A DNA stretch of 64,000 nucleotides. Origin: JAJDOD01 sp050299835. Lineage in GTDB: Bacteria > Pseudomonadota > Alphaproteobacteria > Rhodobacterales > Rhodobacteraceae. Where the stretch lies: the NCBI GenBank assembly GCA_050299835.1, contig JBNKWP010000018.1, positions 1 to 64,000 on the forward strand, given 5' to 3'. Below, one piece after another: positions 59,364 to 64,000 of this stretch. The notes beneath the pieces are model-generated. The model was given only the letters and a program-made list of their open reading frames with translations, did no database searches and was not told where the DNA came from. The translations under genes were made by a program, and so were the position numbers. The first letter of the stretch is position 1, and the number at the start of each line of letters is the position of its first letter.

Positions 59364-60812
59364 TCACGACCGCCAGAACCGGCTGGTGAACAGCACGAAG
59401 ACCGCCATCAGCTCCAGCCGCCCCGCCAGCATGGCAAAGGCCAGGATCCACTTGGCCGGATCGTTCAGCGCCCCGAAATTCCCAGCCGGTCCGATAATGT
59501 CTCCAAGACCGGGGCCGATATTGGCAATCGCCGTCGCTGCCCCGCTGACCGAGGTCACAAAGTCAAGGCCGGTTGCACCCAGCAGGATGGAGATCACCCC
59601 CAATGTCACGACGAACATGGTCAGAAACGCCGTGACAGACGAAATCACGTCTTCCGAAACCGTGCGCCCGTCATATTTCAGCTGAAACACACCGTGCGGC
59701 GAGTGGATGCGCCGGATTTGGTTCTTCACGGCACTCACCAGCAATTGATACCGGAACACCTTCACCGAACAACAGGTCGAGCCCGCGCAGCCGCCAATCA
59801 GCCCGACGAAGAAGAACAACGTCACCGGGAACGTGCCCCAAAGCTGATAATCCACACTCGCAAAGCCGGTTCCGGTGATGATCGACGTGATGTTGAATGT
59901 CGCCTCGCGCAGCGAGTGTTCGAAATGGTCGCCATTGATCACGACCCGATAGACCGTGATCACCAGGATCAGCACCAGAACGATTACCAGGAAGGTCCGG
60001 ATCTGACTGTCCGCAAGGATTGGCCGGCTCGACCCGGCCAGAAGCTGCACGTAGCGCACAAATGGGAGGCTGGCGAGCACCATGAAGACCGAGGCCACGT
60101 ATTCCGGCATCCCCTGATGCGCTCCGAATGAGGCATCGCCCGTGGAAAACCCGCCCGTTGAAACCGATGTCAGCGCATGGTTGATCGCATCGAAAGCCGA
60201 CAGCCCACTGACCGAATAGGCCAGGATGCAGGCCAGCGTCAGCCCGACATAGACCACCGAGATCCGCGATGCGATCTCGGCCGCCCGGGGAAGAACCTTG
60301 CCATCCGTCTCGAACGCCTCGGAGCGGAAGATCTGCATCCCCCCGACCCGCAATTCCGGCAGAAACACCATCGCCACGACTATGATCCCGATGCCACCGA
60401 ACCATTGCAGCATCGACCGCCACAAAAGCAGGCCCTCGGGCAGGTCGTCGAGCCCCGAAAAGACGGTGGAGCCGGTGGTGGTCAGCCCCGACATCGCCTC
60501 GAAATAGGCATCCGTCACACTGGCCTCGGTCGCTCCGTTCAGAAATGGCAGCGCCCCGAACATCGGCAAAACGGCCCAGACCCCCGTGGTCAGGATAAAG
60601 GTCTGCCGCGTCCCGATCCCGCGGTCCACCGAGTTGGCGCAGGAAATCGCCAGGAACCCGCCGGTCAGAAAGGTCAGAATGGCGCTTTCCAGGAAGACGC
60701 CCGCATGACCGTTGCCAAGCGCCAGATCAAGCGCCATCGGCACCAGCATCGCCGCACCGAGAAAGGCAATCAGCAGGCCGATGACATAGCCGACGGGTCT
60801 GAAATCTATCAT
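59364..60812 (-). CDS. trkH: TrkH family potassium uptake protein
   Basis: A 482-residue potassium channel-like subunit of the Trk system, with four membrane-pore-membrane repeats. The filter-like loops are visible: GLTTTGSTVFSGLDDLPEG near residue 105, SVSTGGFSTGDASFG near 220, TSIITGTGFASVD near 325, and AIANIGPGLGDIIG near 440. ATG 60812 is chosen because the conserved N-terminus (RPVGYVIGLLIAFLGAAML) begins there; the frame upstream is Arg-rich. No trkA is in the window, so the regulatory subunit lies elsewhere. Confidence 0.95.
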   Translation of the reverse strand: MIDFRPVGYVIGLLIAFLGAAMLVPMALDLALGNGHAGVFLESAILTFLTGGFLAISCANSVDRGIGTRQTFILTTGVWAVLPMFGALPFLNGATEASVTDAYFEAMSGLTTTGSTVFSGLDDLPEGLLLWRSMLQWFGGIGIIVVAMVFLPELRVGGMQIFRSEAFETDGKVLPRAAEIASRISVVYVGLTLACILAYSVSGLSAFDAINHALTSVSTGGFSTGDASFGAHQGMPEYVASVFMVLASLPFVRYVQLLAGSSRPILADSQIRTFLVIVLVLILVITVYRVVINGDHFEHSLREATFNITSIITGTGFASVDYQLWGTFPVTLFFFVGLIGGCAGSTCCSVKVFRYQLLVSAVKNQIRRIHSPHGVFQLKYDGRTVSEDVISSVTAFLTMFVVTLGVISILLGATGLDFVTSVSGAATAIANIGPGLGDIIGPAGNFGALNDPAKWILAFAMLAGRLELMAVFVLFTSRFWRS

Positions 60813-60859
60813 GTGCGGAGCCTTGGCGCGAGCATCGGTCCAAGTCAACTCCCGGTTCT

Positions 60860-61393
60860 TCAAGGATCGAGACGCGACGCGACAGGTCTTCCCTGCCCGT
60901 CGAAAAAGGGAGTCCGGCGCCACCGGCCCGTCACCCAGGAACGCAACACCCGGCTGGCAAAAGACAGCAACACCGAGCGGACATTGCCAGTCGGCTCTGT
61001 GACCCGCGCCGTCGCGCCGCTCAGGTTCACATGCGCACGAATCGGGGGAAGTTCCGATTGCGGTTCGATGTCATGGACCTGAAAGCTCGCAAAGGGCACC
61101 GCGCGGAGGGACAGCGTGTTCGCCATCGGCGTGTCGCAGCAATGTGCATACCAGCGCATCGGTCCCTTTTCGGTAATCTTCATCCACCTGAGATGCTCGA
61201 TCCCCTTTATCTCGACGGAATCGGGCGCGACCTGGATCAGATCGCTGCCGCCCGCATCATTCAACCGGTCGCCGCTTCCCAACCGGGTGGCGAAATCGCG
61301 GCAACTCCCGCAATAGCAGACAAGCCGGAAACCATCGGTGGGCAACCTGGCCTCGACCGAACCGCATTCGCAGCGCCATGTTGCACTTGCCAT
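60860..61393 (-). CDS. GFA-like/DUF6151-type zinc protein
   Basis: A 177-residue cytoplasmic protein with Cys motifs of the GFA (glutathione-dependent formaldehyde-activating-like) fold: WRCECGSVEARL near residue 6, LVCYCGSCRDFATRLG near residue 25, and YAHCCDTPMANTL near residue 83. These should hold one or two zinc ions. The start is taken at the second of two ATG codons (61393), which has AGGAGAT at a suitable distance; the first (61399) is too close. The biochemical role of this group is not known; I assign DUF6151 from memory of the family. Confidence 0.78.
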   Translation of the reverse strand: MASATWRCECGSVEARLPTDGFRLVCYCGSCRDFATRLGSGDRLNDAGGSDLIQVAPDSVEIKGIEHLRWMKITEKGPMRWYAHCCDTPMANTLSLRAVPFASFQVHDIEPQSELPPIRAHVNLSGATARVTEPTGNVRSVLLSFASRVLRSWVTGRWRRTPFFDGQGRPVASRLDP

Positions 61394-61461
61394 CGCCATA
61401 TCTCCTTTGGCGACAAGCTATGCGAAGCCGACAGCAAGTTGAAGTGCGCCTCAGCGGGCTC

Positions 61462-62526
61462 TCAGCCCCGGTGAATCAACGTCCCGAACACATGCGGATC
61501 GAGGCTTTTCTGCGCGAAAGTCGCCCCCTCCGTCAAAATCGACACCGCGTCATGGCTGTGCAGGCTCTCCTGATGGCTGGCCACCACCCGGAAATCGCCG
61601 ACCCGCGCATCCCCCTGTAACGCCTCGGCAAAAAGCCGCGCCGCGTCTTCCACGAAAATCGGATGAGCTGCGTTCAGTTCCGCAAAGGCCTGTTCGTCCT
61701 CGCGCTTGACCATCACCTGCGTCTCCGTCGGAACCGCGTCCCGGCAAAGCGCCACTGCATCCTCGAACCAGAGCATTGGCTGATCCGGTTTCAGCACCAT
61801 CGACAACCGCGCCACGGAGCGCTGCGAATGCGGCGTGGCCAATTGCCCGCGCTCGCGGCGGGCATGCTCCGAAAGTTCCAGCGAACAGGGACAGGTCGAG
61901 GAATAGACGTAATCGAGATGCATCACACGCAGCCGTTCGCCCGCCTCCTCGATCACTTCCAGCGCGATATCGTAATACTGCCAGCCGGTCAGTCCCGAGC
62001 GCAGGCTCTCCACCTTCATCGGGAAGCAAAACCGCAGCTGTATTCGCGCATCGAAACTCTCAAGATCGGTCTTGTAATCGTCCAGTGCCGCCTCGATCAC
62101 CGCAAGGCTGAAGGCGCTTTCGGCATGGGCATAGAAGGACCGCATGATCCGGCTCATATTGATGCCCTTTTTATCCGCCTCAAGGCTGACCGTCCCGGTG
62201 ACCGAGGTGTCGAGCAAGCGCTCGCCGCCGTCCTTCATATGAAACCGGACCGGCAAACGGAAATTCGAGATGCCCACATGCTGGATCGCCCGGTTCGCGC
62301 CACGGATCAGCGAGGCCGGCCCGTTCTGCAGATCCGGCAGCGTCTCCTTGTACGCGGGATCGGACCTGAACTCGGATGGGTAATCATCTGAAAGGTTGGG
62401 ATATTTCAGAAAGGCGCCAAGATTCGGATCAATCCCTTCCGCCTCGTTTTGTGCCGCCCAGGCCCGCAAGGTCGCCAGCGCCTCTTGGACATCCGCCCGT
62501 CCGACATCTTTGACATGGACATTCAT
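61462..62526 (-). CDS. folE2: GTP cyclohydrolase FolE2
   Basis: FolE2 (type IB GTP cyclohydrolase) makes dihydroneopterin triphosphate from GTP for folate and related pterins; unlike FolE it does not need zinc. The 354-residue protein has GISNFRLPVRFHMKDGGERL near residue 85, YAHAESAFSLAVIEAALDDY near 137, and the catalytic Cys region YSSTCPCSLELSEHARRERG near 212. FolE2 is often induced at low zinc. A nested palindrome 25 bases upstream (62551-62582) could be an operator. ATG 62526 follows GGGAGAGACAAG. Confidence 0.95.
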   Translation of the reverse strand: MNVHVKDVGRADVQEALATLRAWAAQNEAEGIDPNLGAFLKYPNLSDDYPSEFRSDPAYKETLPDLQNGPASLIRGANRAIQHVGISNFRLPVRFHMKDGGERLLDTSVTGTVSLEADKKGINMSRIMRSFYAHAESAFSLAVIEAALDDYKTDLESFDARIQLRFCFPMKVESLRSGLTGWQYYDIALEVIEEAGERLRVMHLDYVYSSTCPCSLELSEHARRERGQLATPHSQRSVARLSMVLKPDQPMLWFEDAVALCRDAVPTETQVMVKREDEQAFAELNAAHPIFVEDAARLFAEALQGDARVGDFRVVASHQESLHSHDAVSILTEGATFAQKSLDPHVFGTLIHRG

Positions 62527-62550
62527 CTTGTCTCTCCCGGTTCCGCGACA

Positions 62551-62582
62551 CTGGATATGGGGTGTTACCGAACAATATCCAG
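62551..62582. promoter_or_regulatory. Nested palindrome upstream of folE2
   Basis: Outer arms CTGGATAT (62551-62558) and ATATCCAG (62575-62582) enclose TGTT-ACCG-AACA (62563-62574). It lies 25 bases from the folE2 start, between the amidotransferase stop and folE2. It may be a Zur-type operator or an RNA hairpin; it lacks a T-run. Confidence 0.45.
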
Positions 62583-62599
62583 CGATCTCTTATGTGAGT

Positions 62600-63358
62600 T
62601 TACGCAGTGATCGCCCTGCTGGATTTCACATAGCGATCGACAAAACGTTGCAGGATGCGTTCCGGCTGGGTCACATCCGCTGCCAGCACCGCCTCCGTCA
62701 GCATCTCGGCCTGTTCGGGCCGGAAATAGCCGTGCCCCTTGTAGATACGAATCCGGTCGGCAAAGACCTGCCCGTCGCCCTCGGGATGGAACTGCGTCGC
62801 ATAGACATTGGACCCGACCCGGATCATCTGCACCGGACAGGTGACCCCCGACATCAGATGCACCGCGCCCTCGGGCAGGCGCTGCACCGCCTCCTTGTGA
62901 CCGACAAACACGTCGAAACTCTCCGGCAGCCCCGCCAGCAGCGGATCGTCCTGTCCCGCCTCCGTCACCGAAGCCGTCACCGCGCCCACCGGCTCGCCAT
63001 AGCGCGCCTTCGACACTTCGCCGCCCAGGAAATGCGCCAGGATCCCGATCCCCGCGCAACAGCCCAGAAACGGCAGATCGCGGTGGACGATCTCCGGCAG
63101 AAGCCGCAGGATCTCCGCCTCCGCCCGCGCCTCCACCGGATCGCGGGTCGCCGGATCGTCACTGACGCAACCCGGGCCCCCACCCACGATCACCGCGCTG
63201 TAATCCTCCAGCGCAAACCCCATCGGCAAGGGTGCCGCCTCCAGCCGATGGCGCACCACGTCCCCCTCGCCCAGCCGCCCCTTGTCGAGGAACGCCCGAA
63301 ACTCCCCGTCGGAGGCATCGTCTTCCGGTCTCAGCTGAAGGATCAGGACGGGTTTCAT
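62600..63358 (-). CDS. Class I glutamine amidotransferase-like protein
   Basis: A 252-residue stand-alone amidotransferase domain of the GMP-synthase-like type. The nucleophile elbow is FLGCCAGIGILAHFLGG near residue 98, and the His-Glu pair is in YATQFHPEGDGQV near residue 190. No synthase domain is attached and none is nearby, so the acceptor is unknown; such proteins can hydrolyse gamma-glutamyl compounds. The ATG at 63358 overlaps the stop of the membrane-protein gene by four bases. The C-terminal tail is longer than a minimal domain. Confidence 0.88.
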   Translation of the reverse strand: MKPVLILQLRPEDDASDGEFRAFLDKGRLGEGDVVRHRLEAAPLPMGFALEDYSAVIVGGGPGCVSDDPATRDPVEARAEAEILRLLPEIVHRDLPFLGCCAGIGILAHFLGGEVSKARYGEPVGAVTASVTEAGQDDPLLAGLPESFDVFVGHKEAVQRLPEGAVHLMSGVTCPVQMIRVGSNVYATQFHPEGDGQVFADRIRIYKGHGYFRPEQAEMLTEAVLAADVTQPERILQRFVDRYVKSSRAITA

Positions 63359-63807
63359 GTCAGGCTGTCCCGTCGGTTACGACCGAGAAACACCAGGAGG
63401 AGGCCGATCGCTGGCGCGATCCAGGCATAAAAGCCCCACCAGATCGGAACCAGCACAAAACACCACCCGCTCCCTCCGCCATCCAACCTGAAAGCGCTCA
63501 CAAGGCACACTGGAATGGCCGAGAGCATCAGGGGCAAGGTCATCGCCATGAAAAAACGACCGGCCAGATACAGCCGCCCGGGAGGAGATTCGGGAGACGC
63601 CTCACGCGCCGTGCGCGCCTTTTGCCGATATCGGAAAACCGCATGAAAGAACGGTGCAATCATGCAGGTGATCGCCAGAAGCAGGACAAGCAGAATGTTT
63701 TGCTGGCGGAATTGCGCCTCGTACAGCCACCACAACATGACAGCGACGGGAGCGCTCCATGTCAGCACACGGGCGATTGCCTGGGAATTCCGACGCAGAA
63801 AACTCAA
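63355..63807 (-). CDS. Four-helix membrane protein of unknown function
   Basis: A 150-residue inner-membrane protein with hydrophobic segments at about 13-32 (VLTWSAPVAVMLWWLYEA), 35-55 (ILLVLLLAITCMIAPFFHAV), 80-105 and 115-145 (CFVLVPIWWGFYAWIAPAIG). No family is recognised. The preferred start is TTG 63807, overlapping the stop of the GNAT gene (TTGA) with CAGGAGAGAGG ahead; a GTG at 63840 would overlap that gene by 37 bases. The next gene downstream overlaps its stop by four bases, so all three are coupled. Confidence 0.7.
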   Translation of the reverse strand: MSFLRRNSQAIARVLTWSAPVAVMLWWLYEAQFRQQNILLVLLLAITCMIAPFFHAVFRYRQKARTAREASPESPPGRLYLAGRFFMAMTLPLMLSAIPVCLVSAFRLDGGGSGWCFVLVPIWWGFYAWIAPAIGLLLVFLGRNRRDSLT

Positions 63808-64000
63808 ACCTCTCTCCTGCCCAGGAGCTTCTCCATCCACGCGTTCTTCAGCACAACGCCGCCGATTTCAACCTCCTGCCGCCGTACCACCGTCCAGCCA
63901 TGCCGGGCAAAGAACGGCTCTGCAAGCAAGCTCGCCTGGGTCGTCAGACGCGAGATACCCTTGGCGCGCGCCCGTCCCTCAAGCACTGAATAGATCCCGT
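63804..64000 (-). CDS. GNAT family N-acetyltransferase, C-terminal fragment
   Basis: The last 65 residues of a GNAT-type acetyltransferase lie in the window; the start is beyond the right edge. The string IYSVLEGRARAKGI, then SLLAEPFFARHGWTVVRRQ and VVLKNAWMEKLLGRR, are the last helix and strands of the GNAT fold, where FFARHGW is typical. The acetyl-CoA binding motif itself lies outside. Its stop overlaps the start of the membrane-protein gene. Substrate cannot be inferred. Confidence 0.8.
   Translation of the reverse strand, partial: GIYSVLEGRARAKGISRLTTQASLLAEPFFARHGWTVVRRQEVEIGGVVLKNAWMEKLLGRREV

Noticed and set aside
1..64000. CRISPR array, prophage or insertion sequence
   Set aside because: No regularly spaced repeats of suitable length, no integrase, transposase, terminase or capsid-like product was seen. 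The 11-bp-period repeats at 24819-24857 are far too short for CRISPR.

Overview
The window looks like a piece of the chromosome of a Rhodobacteraceae (Roseobacter-group) alphaproteobacterium. The evidence is high GC with GC-rich codon use, two DctPQM TRAP transporters, glyQ-small membrane protein-glyS gene order, NasT/NasS-type nitrate control, a short divergent PpdK, and typical rhodobacteral intergenic palindromes. The genus cannot be named from sequence alone. I see no prophage, insertion sequence, CRISPR array or rRNA. One tRNA-Gly(UCC) lies at 8374-8447. A run of ten N at 5330-5339 is an assembly gap inside an acyl-CoA synthetase gene.

Layout. 1-6.4 kb: start of a Crp/Fnr regulator (cut by the window edge), ycjF- and ycjX-like genes, hisB-hisH, a tiny membrane protein, and the gapped AMP-binding ligase. 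6.5-9.6 kb: an ABC exporter, tRNA-Gly and a luciferase-like monooxygenase. 9.6-20.2 kb: a nine-gene minus-strand catabolic operon (N-formylglutamate-amidohydrolase-like enzyme, TRAP small and large permeases, unknown gene, TRAP binding protein, unknown gene, glutamine-synthetase-like ligase, aldehyde dehydrogenase, iron alcohol dehydrogenase) with a divergent RpiR regulator and an SDR. The gene content fits glutamylation of an amine or amino alcohol, oxidation of the bound alcohol to an acid, and hydrolysis of the gamma-glutamyl bond.

20.4-35 kb: an assimilatory nitrate cluster. nasT-nasS is followed by a leader RNA with two hexaloop hairpins and an intrinsic terminator, then nrtA, nrtB, a double ABC ATPase, a three-repeat GAF-like protein, nirB, nirD, nasA and cysG. 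The leader is laid out as NasT-controlled antitermination. 35.2-40 kb: rbsD-like gene and ribokinase, YitT-family protein, a lone AT-richer SMI1/KNR4-like gene, an SDR, and an AraC regulator. 40.1-46.1 kb: Asp/Glu racemase divergent from a DadA-like oxidoreductase, a second TRAP system and a BASS-like carrier, probably uptake and oxidation of an amino acid.

46-64 kb: mostly household genes: Tat-type lipoprotein, YHS protein, rlmB, glmM, SleB-like hydrolase, ppdK, glyQ/glyS, a catalytically dead trypsin-fold protein, trkH, folE2, a glutamine amidotransferase, a membrane protein and the end of a GNAT gene. No stretch longer than 300 bases lacks a gene; the longest gaps are 37210-37492, where nothing was recognised, and the nrtA leader 32981-33243.
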